The notes beneath the pieces are model-generated. The model searched no databases. It was given only the letters and a program-made list of their open reading frames with translations, and was not told the origin of the DNA. Shown here in pieces: positions 9,127 through 17,734 of a DNA stretch of 64,000 nt; the stretch's first letter is position 1; each line of letters starts with the position of its first letter. Origin of the DNA: Streptomyces armeniacus (lineage in GTDB: Bacteria; Actinomycetota; Actinomycetes; Streptomycetales; Streptomycetaceae); contig NZ_CP031320.1 of NCBI RefSeq assembly GCF_003355155.1, positions 5,075,367 through 5,139,366 of the forward strand, written 5' to 3'. A program made the translations under genes and the position numbers.

Positions 9127-10131
9127 CTAGCCGTTTTCGATCGCCTGCCCCAACTCCCCGATCCGTTCCGGACCGACCCGGCAGCAGCCGCCGACCAGCC
9201 GCGCGCCCCGTGCCAGCCAGCCGTGCACGCGGTGCGGGGCGAAACTCGCGGTGCCGCGCCACGCATGCCGCGCCGCGTCCCAGGTCTCGCCGCTGTTGGG
9301 GTAGGCGACGACCGGCAGGCCGGTGCGCGCGGCGGCGGTCTCGACGGCGTGGTCGACCTCCTCCGCCGCACAGCAGTTGACCCCGACCGCGATGACCTCC
9401 TCGTGGTCCGCCGCGAGACCGAAGGCCTCGTCGAGCGGCTGGCCCGCGCGCGTACGGCCGCCCGCGACCGTGTAGCTGAGCCACACCGGGACGCCGCAGC
9501 CGCGCACCGCGCGCAGCAGCGCCTCCGCCTCCACGCAGTCCGGCACGGTCTCCAGGGCCAGCACGTCCGGGCCGGCCGCCACGAGCGCCTCCACCCGGGG
9601 CCGGTGGAACCGCTCCAGCTCCCCTACGCCCAGCCCGTACCGGCCGCGGTACTCGCTGCCGTCCGCGAGCACCGCGCCGTACGGGCCGACCGAGGCCGCC
9701 ACCCACACCGGCCGTGCGGCGTCCCGCGCCGCGGCGCGGGCCAGCCGTACGCTCCGCCGGAAGAGCGCGGCGGCCTGCCCGCGGTCCAGGCCCTTGCGGG
9801 CGAAGCCCTCGAACGACGCCTGATAGCTGCTGGTGATCAACACCCGTGCGCCCGCCCGGACATACGCCCGGTGTGCCGCCGTGATCTGGTCCGGGTCGTC
9901 GGCGAGGAGCCGCGCGGACCAGAGCACGTCGGACAGGTCGCAGCCCTGCGCCTCCAGCTGGTTGGAGAGCCCGCCGTCGAGGAGCACCGGGCCGTCGGCG
10001 AGCGCCCGTGCCAGCGACGGGCCGCCCGGCACGTGCGCCTCCCCCGGCCCGGACAGCGGTTCCGGACCGGACGGCCCCGGCCCCGGCCCCTCCGGACGGT
10101 TGGCCTCCGGCGGCTGCGCGGCGCCGGTCAT
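9127..10131 (-). CDS. mmuM: Homocysteine S-methyltransferase
   Basis: Transfers a methyl group from S-methylmethionine or SAM to homocysteine, giving methionine. It has 334 aa. Family motifs are LLDGGLSNQLE near the N-terminus, TSSYQASFEGF, VNCCAAEEV (first zinc Cys ligand region) and the C-terminal GGCCRVGPERI that supplies the vicinal zinc-binding cysteines. The start at 10131 overlaps the stop of the upstream LLM oxidoreductase by four bases. The first about 35 residues are Pro/Gly-rich and unconserved, so a later start is possible. Confidence 0.92.
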   Translation of the reverse strand: MTGAAQPPEANRPEGPGPGPSGPEPLSGPGEAHVPGGPSLARALADGPVLLDGGLSNQLEAQGCDLSDVLWSARLLADDPDQITAAHRAYVRAGARVLITSSYQASFEGFARKGLDRGQAAALFRRSVRLARAAARDAARPVWVAASVGPYGAVLADGSEYRGRYGLGVGELERFHRPRVEALVAAGPDVLALETVPDCVEAEALLRAVRGCGVPVWLSYTVAGGRTRAGQPLDEAFGLAADHEEVIAVGVNCCAAEEVDHAVETAAARTGLPVVAYPNSGETWDAARHAWRGTASFAPHRVHGWLARGARLVGGCCRVGPERIGELGQAIENG

Positions 10132-11051
10132 CCCAACTCGGCCTGCACCTGGGCGGCGATCAGCTCCAGGTGGTCGAGGTCGTGCAGGTCGAGGATCTGG
10201 AGGTAGATCCGGGAGGCGCCGATGTCCTGGAACCGGCCGATCTTGTCCACCACTTCGGCGGGGCTGCCCGCGAGCCCGTTCTCCTTCAGCTCGGCCACCT
10301 CGCGCCCGATGGTCCGCGCCCGCCGGGCCACCTCGGCATCGTCCTTGCCGACGCAGGCGACCAGCGCGTTCGAGTACACCAGGTCGTCCGCCTTGCGGCC
10401 GGCCTCCGCCATGGCGTCGCGCACGCGGCCGAACTGCCGCTCCGAGTCCCCGATCGAGGCGAACGGGATGTTGAACTCGTCCGCGAACCGCGCCGCCAGC
10501 CGCGGAGTACGCACCGGGCCGAGCCCGCCGACCAGCACCGGCACCTTGGGCTGGGCGGGCTTGGGCAGCGCGGGAGAGTCGGCGAGCCGGTAGTGCTTCC
10601 CGTCGAAGCTGAACTTCTCCCCGGCGGGCGTCTGCCAGAGCCCGGTGACGATCGCCAGCTGCTCCTCGAGCCGTGCGAACTTGTCGCCGGGGAACGGGAT
10701 GCCGTACGCCGTGTGCTCCTCCTCGAACCAGCCGGAGCCCAGCCCGAACTCGATCCGGCCGCCGGACATCGCGTCCACCTGCGCGACCTGGATGGCCAGC
10801 GGCCCCGGCAGCCGGAAGGTGCCCGCCGTCATCAGGGTGCCGAGGCGGATCCGGCTGGTCTCCCTGGCCAGCCCGGCGAGGGTGACCCACGCGTCGGTCG
10901 GACCGGGGAGCCCGTCCCCGTCCCCCATGGCCAGATAGTGGTCGGAGCGGAAGAACGCGTCGAAGCCCAGCTCCTCGGTGGCCTTGGCCACGCGGAGCAG
11001 GGTGTCGTAGTCGGCGCCTTGCTGAGGTTCGGTGAATACACGCAGATCCAT
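10128..11051 (-). CDS. LLM-class F420-dependent oxidoreductase
   Basis: Luciferase-like TIM-barrel flavin/F420 oxidoreductase of 307 aa, cytoplasmic. It shows MDLRVFTEPQQGADYDTLLRVAKATEELGFDAFF at the N-terminus, the SRIRLGTLMTAG strand, MSGGRIEFGLGSGWFEEEH and VPVLVGGLGPVRTPRLAA. These are hallmarks of the actinobacterial F420 subfamily (TIGR03560-like). The start is ATG 11051; ATG 11060 would add three residues. The stop overlaps the mmuM start. The substrate is unknown and the coupling to mmuM is unexplained. Confidence 0.88.
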   Translation of the reverse strand: MDLRVFTEPQQGADYDTLLRVAKATEELGFDAFFRSDHYLAMGDGDGLPGPTDAWVTLAGLARETSRIRLGTLMTAGTFRLPGPLAIQVAQVDAMSGGRIEFGLGSGWFEEEHTAYGIPFPGDKFARLEEQLAIVTGLWQTPAGEKFSFDGKHYRLADSPALPKPAQPKVPVLVGGLGPVRTPRLAARFADEFNIPFASIGDSERQFGRVRDAMAEAGRKADDLVYSNALVACVGKDDAEVARRARTIGREVAELKENGLAGSPAEVVDKIGRFQDIGASRIYLQILDLHDLDHLELIAAQVQAELG

Positions 11052-11109
11052 GCAGCCCATCCTGCCTCGCGTCCGCCCTGCGCGCCGTGCCGCCCCCGCG
11101 GGCACGGTG

Positions 11110-11574
11110 TCAGTCGCCAGGGGCACCACCCCGCTCCGGCAGCGCGAGTCTGCGGAGGATGCCCGCGACCCGGTCGCCGGACTCGTCGGCGGCGTCGATG
11201 GCCTCGATGCACTGCCAGTACAACCCCTCCTCCTCGGCGGCCACGGCCACCCCGACCAGCGCGACCCCCGACTCGCCGAGCAGCCCGCCCAGCTGCAGCA
11301 GCACGCAGCGCGGGTCGCGGATCGCGGAGAGCCGCGCCGCGCGTATGTCCCCCGTGCTCTGGCCGGGGAGGTGCAGCGAGCCGCAGCCCCGCTTGCCCGC
11401 CTCGCTGAGCCCGACCGCCTCGGCCCGCACGACCGGCGGCCCGCTGACCGCCAGCCGGGTGCCCACGGCCTCCACCAGAGCCTGCGCCTGCCACGCCTCC
11501 GCGACGATCTCCGGCAGGCTCTTGCACTGGGCAAGCGCATGCCGGGTTGCCTCGATCAGGCGAGCTGCGTCCAT
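11110..11574 (-). CDS. Conserved Streptomyces hypothetical protein (DUF6099-like)
   Basis: Small soluble protein of 154 aa with no signal peptide or membrane segment. The wording is typical of a streptomycete-specific family (MDAARLIEATRHALAQ start, conserved EEEGLYWQCIEAIDAADESGDRV near the C-terminus); I recall this as DUF6099 but cannot check. ATG 11574 was chosen because GGAGGGG sits at good distance before it, while the ATG at 11580 directly abuts it. Function unknown. Confidence 0.7.
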   Translation of the reverse strand: MDAARLIEATRHALAQCKSLPEIVAEAWQAQALVEAVGTRLAVSGPPVVRAEAVGLSEAGKRGCGSLHLPGQSTGDIRAARLSAIRDPRCVLLQLGGLLGESGVALVGVAVAAEEEGLYWQCIEAIDAADESGDRVAGILRRLALPERGGAPGD

Positions 11575-11679
11575 GGTCATCCCCCTCCACTGGTCGCTAC
11601 CCAGCGTGACCGTCAACGGCCGTACACGCCAGGGAGTTTGGGAAATCTGTGGATAATCCGGCACCTGTGAATAACTTCG

Positions 11680-12138
11680 TCACTCCATAGAGTGACCGTT
11701 TCCTGGTGCCGGGAAACGCTTCTCGTTCCTGTCGATCTTCGCGGCCAGTGCCGCGAGGGCGTCGACGCCCAACACGTCGCAGAACTGCAGGAGGTACGCG
11801 AGGACATCCGCGACCTCGTCCTCGACCCGCGCCGCCGACTCGCGGTCCGCCATCACACGGGCCGACTCCTCCGGCGTGAGCCACTGGAAGATCTCCACCA
11901 GTTCGCCCGCCTCGACGCTCAGCGCCGCGGCCAGGTTCTTCGGCGTGTGGTACTGCCCCCAGTCGCGCGCGACCGCGAACTCGGCGAGCCTGCGCTGCAG
12001 CGCGGCCAGGGTGACATCGGACGGCCGCGTTCCGGCAGCCGGCCGCGCGCCTGCGGACGGGGGCGTACCGGCAGACGGGGTCGTACCGGCAGACGGAGAC
12101 GTACCGGCGGACGGGGAGGTTTCGGGGGATTCGCTCAC
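11680..12138 (-). CDS. MazG-like nucleotide pyrophosphohydrolase
   Basis: All-alpha NTP pyrophosphatase of the MazG/RS21-C6 type, 152 aa, probably cleaning non-canonical NTPs. The core is DWGQYHTPKNLAAALSVEAGELVEIFQWL, then EEVADVLAYLLQF-type EDEVADV, which supply the ExxE and ExxD magnesium ligands (EAGELVE; EDEVADVLAY). The first about 35 residues are a pentapeptide repeat (S/T-P-SAGT, five copies) encoded by tandem DNA at about 12045-12125. The GTG start at 12138 overlaps the stop of the upstream ATPase (GTGA), so the two are translationally coupled. Confidence 0.85.
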   Translation of the reverse strand: MSESPETSPSAGTSPSAGTTPSAGTPPSAGARPAAGTRPSDVTLAALQRRLAEFAVARDWGQYHTPKNLAAALSVEAGELVEIFQWLTPEESARVMADRESAARVEDEVADVLAYLLQFCDVLGVDALAALAAKIDRNEKRFPAPGNGHSME

Positions 12139-13265
12139 GCCCCCAGGTCTACCAGGGCCCCCTCCGGCACCCCCGCCTCGCCCCGCACCGTCCCCAGCAG
12201 CCGTACGTGCCCCCGCGCGCACATCCGCGCGGCGAGCACCATCAGCGCGTCCGACTGCCGCCGGTCCAGCCCCCGGTCGAGGCCGTCCGCCAGGACGGTC
12301 AGCGCCGGCGCACCCGGCAGCGCGTCCCGCGCGGCGTCCGCCGAGAGCGCCGCCGCGCCGTACGTCAGCACCAACGCCAGCGCGATGTACCGAAGTTCGC
12401 CGTCCCCCAGCCACTCCACCGGCGTCTGCCGCCCTGTCTCGCCACGGTCCAGGACAGCGCGCACCAGGGCCCGTTCGCCGGCCAGCGCCGCCAGCCCCTC
12501 GACCGGGCCGCGGCAGCCCGCCCGTACGGCCTTCACCAGCGCCGCGTGCCGGCTGCCGCACGCCGCGCGGGTACGGGCCAGCACCGCCGCGAGGTTGTCG
12601 CAGCAGCCGCGCAGCAGCGCGTCCGTACGGGGCACGGGTGCCCGCATCCGCTCCGGCAGCGGGTCGCAGGGGAACACGGAACACAGCGCGAGCACCACCT
12701 GCTCGGCCGCCGCCAGTACGCCGCGCTGCGCCGCCGTGGCGCCGGACACCCGCAGCGGCAGCAGCGCGGTCGCCAGCCGGTCGTCCGGCAGCGGAGCGCG
12801 GGTGAAGCGGGCGGCGCCGGAGGTGTGCCACTCCGCCTGCACCTGGCGCCGCCCCGGGTCGCGCAGCGCGGTGGAGAACAGCGTCTGCCCGTCCGGACCG
12901 GTCAACCGCTCCCCGGCGATACGGAGTTCGGGCTCGGCCTGTACGGCGAGGTCCAGCCGTACCCGCCCGGCCGGGCCCGCCACGGTGCAGCCGATCCGGA
13001 AGCCGCGCCTGCCCTGCGGGTCGGCGCGGGCGCCCTGCGGGACGTAGGCGGAGGCGGCGCCGCGCGCCCCGCCGAAGACCTGCCCGAGCGCCTCGCCGGC
13101 ACCGAGCCGCGCCAGCGCCTCGTACCCGGCCAGCAGGCTGGACTTGCCGCTGCCGCTCGGCCCCGTCACCAGGGTGAGCGGGGCGAGCGGCAGCGTACGG
13201 GCCCGGTGCGAGCGGAATGCGGAGAGCCGCAGTTCGGTGACGGCGCACGAGGTCCCTGAGTCCAT
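12135..13265 (-). CDS. SMC/RecF-like AAA ATPase, ABC-type
   Basis: Cytoplasmic ATP-binding protein of 376 aa resembling the AAA_21/RecF-like group. The N-terminus reads VTELRLSAFRSHRARTLPLAPLTLVTGPSGSGKSSLLAGYEAL, giving an ABC-type Walker A (GPSGSGKSS, about residue 35). The C-terminal part has a signature-like LGDGELRYIALALVL and a Walker B TVLADGLDRGLDRRQS followed by a His-switch-like segment. There is no coiled coil. Coupling to the MazG-like gene by a GTGA overlap suggests a joint role in nucleotide hygiene or stress, but that is inference. Confidence 0.8.
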   Translation of the reverse strand: MDSGTSCAVTELRLSAFRSHRARTLPLAPLTLVTGPSGSGKSSLLAGYEALARLGAGEALGQVFGGARGAASAYVPQGARADPQGRRGFRIGCTVAGPAGRVRLDLAVQAEPELRIAGERLTGPDGQTLFSTALRDPGRRQVQAEWHTSGAARFTRAPLPDDRLATALLPLRVSGATAAQRGVLAAAEQVVLALCSVFPCDPLPERMRAPVPRTDALLRGCCDNLAAVLARTRAACGSRHAALVKAVRAGCRGPVEGLAALAGERALVRAVLDRGETGRQTPVEWLGDGELRYIALALVLTYGAAALSADAARDALPGAPALTVLADGLDRGLDRRQSDALMVLAARMCARGHVRLLGTVRGEAGVPEGALVDLGA

Positions 13266-13537
13266 GCCGGGACCGTACGCACCCGCGCGCGAGCGGAACC
13301 GTTCCGGCGTACCCGGCTTCGCCCGATCAGGCGACGGGCGTACGCGCTCAACTCCCGTGGTCCGCGCGCCAGTCGGGGTGCCGCGGGCGTCAGCGGAGCG
13401 GACAGGCTCCGTACCACGGGCACCCCCACCCACACCGCGCGCGGGACTCCGGCGGCATGATGCACGGGCACACGGAGCTGGTCTGCACCAGCGGCCGCGA
13501 CGCGGCGGCCGCCACTCGCACTGGAGGTATGCGGCGA

Positions 13538-14743
13538 ATGAGCCTTTCCGGGCATCCGGTCCAGGACCTGATCGGCGAGCAGACCCGCGCGGAGATCTTC
13601 GCGCTGGTGCTGACCGCCGGGCCCATCTCCCGTACGGGACTGGCCCGCCGGCTCGGCCTCGCCCCGTCCACCGTGACCCGGCTGCTGCCGCCGCTGCTCG
13701 ACGGCGACTACCTGCGCGAGACGGAGACCGTCCCCAAGGGCCCCGGCCGCCCACAGCGGTTCCTCGAGGTCAACGCGGAGCGGCACGTCGTCGTCGGCGT
13801 CAAGATCGGCCCGCGGCTGGTCTCCGCCGTGCTCACCGACATGGCCGCGAACGTCCTCGCCCGCGCCGAACAGGCCCTGGCCGACAGCACTCCCGCCACG
13901 GCACTGGCCGCGGCCGCCGAGCTGACCGCCCGGCTCGTCGCCGAGACGGCCGCCGAACGGCCGCACGCGGCGGACAGCGTGCTGGGCATCGGCGTCGGCG
14001 TGTCCGGGCACGTCGACTCGGCCGCGGGGGTGTGCCGTTACTCGGCGATCCTCGACTGGCAGAAGGTCGCGGTCGCCGAGCCCCTGTCGCGTACGACCGG
14101 ACTGCCCGTCGTCGTCAACAACGATGTCAACACCCTGGTCGTGGCCGAGCGCTGGTTCGGGCAGGGCCGCGACATCGACTCGTTCGCCGTCGTCACCGTC
14201 GGCTCCGGCATCGGCTGCGGCCTGCTGCTGGACGGCACCCTGTACTCCGGCTCCAGCGGGATGGCCGGCGAGCTGGGCCACCTCCCGCTGGACCCGCGGG
14301 GCCCGATGTGCAGCTGCGGGCGGCGCGGCTGCCTGGAGGCGCTGGCCTCCGAGGGGGCCGTCCTCCGGCAGATACGCGACGCGCTGCCGCCGACGGTCGC
14401 GGCGTGCCCGGACATCGCGACCGCCATGGCGTGGGCGCGGAACGGCGGTGGCGCGCGGCAGGCCGTGAGCCGGTCCGCGTTCGCGGAGGCGGGCACCGCG
14501 CTGGGCCGGGGCCTGGCCGGGCTGTGCAACCTGCTGAACCTGCAGAAAATCATCATCGCGGGCGAAGGCGCCGTCGCACACGACCTGTTCGGGCCCGCCA
14601 TGACGACGGCCCTCCGGGAGCACGCGTTCTCCGAGGCCGCACACGACTGCGACGTGCAGCTCGACCCCGTACGGGACGACCTGTGGGCGCGCGGCGCCGC
14701 GTGCCTGGTCATACGCGAGACGGTACGGGCGCCGCTGTCGTAG
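13538..14743 (+). CDS. ROK family transcriptional regulator
   Basis: Sugar-responsive repressor type, 401 aa from this start. A winged helix-turn-helix (residues about 10-75, AEIFALVLTAGPISRTGLARRLGLAPSTVTRLLPPLL) precedes a ROK sugar-kinase-like domain with DVNTLVVAERWFG, the GSGIGCGLLLDG phosphate loop and the CSCGRRGCLEAL zinc cluster. ATG 13538 lies 10 bp after GGAGG; ATG 13529 abuts that site and is less likely. The GH13 enzyme gene follows 90 bp downstream on the same strand and is the obvious regulatory target. Confidence 0.9.
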   Translation: MSLSGHPVQDLIGEQTRAEIFALVLTAGPISRTGLARRLGLAPSTVTRLLPPLLDGDYLRETETVPKGPGRPQRFLEVNAERHVVVGVKIGPRLVSAVLTDMAANVLARAEQALADSTPATALAAAAELTARLVAETAAERPHAADSVLGIGVGVSGHVDSAAGVCRYSAILDWQKVAVAEPLSRTTGLPVVVNNDVNTLVVAERWFGQGRDIDSFAVVTVGSGIGCGLLLDGTLYSGSSGMAGELGHLPLDPRGPMCSCGRRGCLEALASEGAVLRQIRDALPPTVAACPDIATAMAWARNGGGARQAVSRSAFAEAGTALGRGLAGLCNLLNLQKIIIAGEGAVAHDLFGPAMTTALREHAFSEAAHDCDVQLDPVRDDLWARGAACLVIRETVRAPLS

Positions 14744-14782
14744 AGCGCGGATCGCGCCGCACCACTGTCGTAGAGCGCGGAT
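14735..14782 (+). repeat. 18-bp direct repeat between the ROK gene and the GH13 gene
   Basis: CTGTCGTAGAGCGCGGAT is present at 14735-14752 and 14765-14782, exactly 30 bp (three helical turns) apart. The first copy contains the TAG stop of the ROK gene. The pair may be a regulator site or a small duplication; nothing further can be said. Confidence 0.5.
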
Positions 14783-14833
14783 ACGGTCGGCCGTGGCACC
14801 GGAACCGTTGACGACGAAAGGCACCCCCGCCCT

Positions 14834-16495
14834 ATGACCTCCCGCTCCGACGGCCACTCCGCAGCAGCCACCGAACCCGCCACCACGGACGCGGCCGGCG
14901 GGCACGCCGGCGTGCCCGCCCTGTCCTGGCTCCACGACGCCGTGCTGTACCAGATCTACCCGCAGAGCTTCGCGGACTCCGACGGCGACGGCATCGGCGA
15001 CTTCGCCGGCATCACCGCGCGCCTGGACCATCTGGCCTGGCTGGGCGTGAACGCCGTATGGCTGAACCCGTGCTTCGCCTCGCCGTTCCGCGACGCCGGG
15101 TACGACATCTCCGACTACTTCACCGTCGCCCCCCGCTACGGCACCAACGACGATCTGGCCGCCCTCGTCGACGCCGCCCGCCGGCGCGGCATCCGCGTCC
15201 TGCTCGACCTGGTGCCGGGGCACACCTCCCACCGGCACCCGTGGTTCCGTGCATCGGCGGACGACCCGTCGGACGGCCGGTACGTGTGGGCGCCCGAGGA
15301 CGCCGACGTGCCCGCGGGGTACGTGCCCTCGCCCGGCCGCCGGGGCGGCTTCTACCTGCCGAACTTCTTCGAGTCGCAGCCCGCGCTCAACTTCGGCTTC
15401 GCCCGTACGGATCCGGCCGAGCCCTGGCGGCAGCCCGTCGACGCGGAGGGCCCGCGCGCCAACCGGCAGGCGCTGCGCGACGTCATGGACCACTGGCTGC
15501 GGCTCGGCGTCTCCGGCTTCCGCGTCGACATGGCCGCGTCGCTGGTGAAGGACGACCCGGGGCACGCGGAGACGACGCGGCTGTGGACCGGGCTGCGCGG
15601 CTGGCTGGAGGCCGCGCACCCGCAAGCGGCGCTGCTCGCCGAGTGGGGCGATCCGGCCGTGTCCGTGCCCGCGGGCTTCCACGCGGACTTCTTCCTGCAG
15701 TTCGGCGGGGAGACCGACGGGCTGCCGATGCGTTCGCTCTGGGGCACCGGTCAGGGCACCGAACACGCGCACTGGGCCGCGCTGGACTGCTTCTTCGACG
15801 CCGAAGGTCGGGGTTCGCCGCGGCCGTTCACCGAGGCGTGGCGTGCGGCCGCCGGGAAGATCGGGGAGGCGGGCCACACCGCGCTGCCCACCTCCAACCA
15901 CGACTACTCGCGGCTCGCATGCGGCCCGCGTACGCCCGAACAGCTCCCGGCGGCCTTCGCGTTCCAGCTGACCTGGCCGTCACTGCCCGCCATCTACTAC
16001 GGCGACGAGATCGGCATGCGCTACGTCCCCGGGCTCCCCGACCACGAGGGGAGCGCGCTCGGCCCCGGATACAACCGCTCGGGCTCCCGTACGCCCATGC
16101 AATGGGACTCCTCGCCGGGCGCGGGCTTCTCCACCGCGCCCGAGGACCGGTTCTACCTCCCGCTGGACCCCGGTCCGGACCGGCCCGACGTGGCGTCGCA
16201 GCGCGCCGACGAGACATCGCTCCTGCACCTCGTACGCCGCCTCATCGCGCTCCGCACGTCAACGCCCGCGCTGGGCCCGGCGGGTGCGGTGGAAGTGCTG
16301 CACGAGGGCTACCCGTTCGTGTACCGGCGCGGCGGCTCCCACCTCGTGGTGGTCAACCCGGCGCGGCGGGCCTCCACCGCGCCCGTACGCCCGCCCGGAC
16401 AGGAGCGGGCGCGCCCGCTGGAGGCCGACGGCGTGACGCTCACGGCGGACGGGGTCGCGGCCGACGGCTTCGGCTACGGGGTCTTCGTCCTGTGA
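14834..16495 (+). CDS. GH13 alpha-glucosidase/alpha-amylase family protein
   Basis: Glycoside hydrolase family 13 enzyme of 553 aa acting on alpha-glucosides; no signal peptide, so cytoplasmic. The (beta/alpha)8 motifs are visible: [52 protein letters not shown] (nucleophile Asp), LLAEWGDPA (acid/base Glu), TSNHDYSRL and IYYGDEIGM. Region II reads GFRVDMAAS rather than the usual GFRxDA, a modest deviation. It lies downstream of a ROK regulator, suggesting induction by an oligosaccharide taken up from outside. Exact specificity (glucosidase, trehalose-related) is not decidable. Confidence 0.88.
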   Translation: MTSRSDGHSAAATEPATTDAAGGHAGVPALSWLHDAVLYQIYPQSFADSDGDGIGDFAGITARLDHLAWLGVNAVWLNPCFASPFRDAGYDISDYFTVAPRYGTNDDLAALVDAARRRGIRVLLDLVPGHTSHRHPWFRASADDPSDGRYVWAPEDADVPAGYVPSPGRRGGFYLPNFFESQPALNFGFARTDPAEPWRQPVDAEGPRANRQALRDVMDHWLRLGVSGFRVDMAASLVKDDPGHAETTRLWTGLRGWLEAAHPQAALLAEWGDPAVSVPAGFHADFFLQFGGETDGLPMRSLWGTGQGTEHAHWAALDCFFDAEGRGSPRPFTEAWRAAAGKIGEAGHTALPTSNHDYSRLACGPRTPEQLPAAFAFQLTWPSLPAIYYGDEIGMRYVPGLPDHEGSALGPGYNRSGSRTPMQWDSSPGAGFSTAPEDRFYLPLDPGPDRPDVASQRADETSLLHLVRRLIALRTSTPALGPAGAVEVLHEGYPFVYRRGGSHLVVVNPARRASTAPVRPPGQERARPLEADGVTLTADGVAADGFGYGVFVL

Positions 16496-16507
16496 CGGCC
16501 CGCCCGG

Positions 16508-16909
16508 CTACGCCTCCGGCGACGCGTTCCCGGCGTCCCCGCCCGGCAGACCTGGCGCGTCCGGCGCGTCCCGCGCGTCCGGCAGACCGTCCGCCGGGGG
16601 CGAGTCGGGCAGCAGCGGGCGCATGAAGGTCCGTTCGTGCCGCAGGACGCAGCCGCTCTCGTCCCGGATGCGGTCGGCGGCCACGAAGTCGGGGTCCGTG
16701 CCGAACAGTTCGCGGTAGTTCTCGTACGCCGCCAGGCTGGGGAAGCTGAACAGCGCGAGCGCCCGGTCGCTGGCGCCCTCGGACGGCAGGAAGTAGCCGT
16801 GGTGCTCGCCGCCGTGCCTGGCCACCAGCTCCATCCAGCGGTGCGCGAACTCCTCGAACCGCTCGGTCTTCGCGGGGTCGATGACGTACTCCACAACGCA
16901 GGTGATCAC
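16508..16909 (-). CDS. NIPSNAP family protein
   Basis: Small dimeric alpha/beta-barrel protein of 133 aa of unknown catalytic role. MITCVVEYVIDPAKTERFEEFAHRWMELVARHGGEHHGYFLPSEG and the repeated FSFPSLAAYENYRELF strand-helix pattern are characteristic of NIPSNAP. The C-terminal about 30 residues are Pro/Asp/Gly-rich and disordered. It is convergent with the GH13 gene, with only 12 bp between the stops. Confidence 0.88.
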   Translation of the reverse strand: MITCVVEYVIDPAKTERFEEFAHRWMELVARHGGEHHGYFLPSEGASDRALALFSFPSLAAYENYRELFGTDPDFVAADRIRDESGCVLRHERTFMRPLLPDSPPADGLPDARDAPDAPGLPGGDAGNASPEA

Positions 16910-17080
16910 AGGGTCACGGTAGCGCGCGTGCCGCGGGCGCCAGGGCGTGCCGTCAAAGTAGCGCCGTCCGCCCCTTGGGATTGCCTCCTCGGAGGGGGTC
17001 GCACGCGCTGATCACCGCCAGCTGGAACGGTCGCCCGGAAGCAGCTCTGTGGCCGGGAGAAACAGAAGAGAAGAAGCTCG

Positions 17081-17734
17081 TCACCTAGCTTCGTGACAGC
17101 TCGGCCGGTCGGCTCGTGCAAGCCGGGGGCCGACCAGGACCACGTGCACCGCTAGCGGGCCGTGCATGCCGCGGACCTGCACCATCTCGATGTCGCCGGA
17201 GCTGCTCGGGCCGGTGATCAGCTGCATGCCCGAGGGGGCGGGGCTGAGTGCGGCGAGCCGGCCGACGGCGTCGGCGTACGAGTCCACGAGCCGCGTCGCC
17301 GGCACGACCGCGACATGGCGGGGCGGCACCAGCGAAGTGCCGCGCGGGCGCGCGCCGTCGTACGCCAGCGCCAGCGTCCCGGTGTCCGCGACGGCGGCCA
17401 GCGCGCTGGTGACGCCCGTCTCCGCGGCCCACGGGTCGGCGACCCGGTGCAGGCCGGCGGTCACCCGGTCGACCAACGGCTCGCGGTGTACGGCGACGGG
17501 GTACGGGCCGCAGAGCCGCTCCACCACCGCGCGTGCCGCGTCGGCGTCCGCGACACGGTGGCAGGTGCCGCCCACGGCGTCGAGGGCGGCGGCGAACCGG
17601 TCCGCGCGGGCGGCGAGTTGCCGTGCGGCCTCGTCCGGGCCGGGAGCACCGTCCGGTCCATGCGGGCCGTCCGCTCCGGGAGCACCGTCCGGTCCGTGCG
17701 CGCCGCCCGCACGGGGCCCGGGTCCGCCGGTCAC
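17081..17734 (-). CDS. lutC: LUD-domain lactate utilisation protein LutC
   Basis: Third subunit of the LutABC L-lactate oxidation complex; soluble, 217 aa, no cofactor motif. The LUD (YkgG) fold is seen in TSALAAVADTGTLAL, RHVAVVPATRLVDSYADAVGRL and the closing ITGPSSSGDIEMVQVRGMHGP (cut here to the key GPSSxxDIE element). GTG 17734 overlaps the lutB stop by four bases. The first about 40 residues repeat GPDGAPG and are low complexity, so the true start may be later. It is the last gene of the long operon. Confidence 0.9.
   Translation of the reverse strand: MTGGPGPRAGGAHGPDGAPGADGPHGPDGAPGPDEAARQLAARADRFAAALDAVGGTCHRVADADAARAVVERLCGPYPVAVHREPLVDRVTAGLHRVADPWAAETGVTSALAAVADTGTLALAYDGARPRGTSLVPPRHVAVVPATRLVDSYADAVGRLAALSPAPSGMQLITGPSSSGDIEMVQVRGMHGPLAVHVVLVGPRLARADRPSCHEAR

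Noticed and set aside
12045..12125. Tandem 15-base repeats as a separate genetic element
   Set aside because: They encode the PSAGT pentapeptide repeat at the N-terminus of the MazG-like protein and stay in frame.
11680..13265. Named phage-defence system (for example Septu or OLD-like) for the ATPase pair
   Set aside because: No nuclease or TOPRIM partner is visible; a defence role is kept only as a weak hypothesis.
16910..17080. Extra gene or RNA in the gap upstream of the NIPSNAP gene
   Set aside because: No coding-like frame or stable hairpin; likely only promoter and 3' untranslated sequence.
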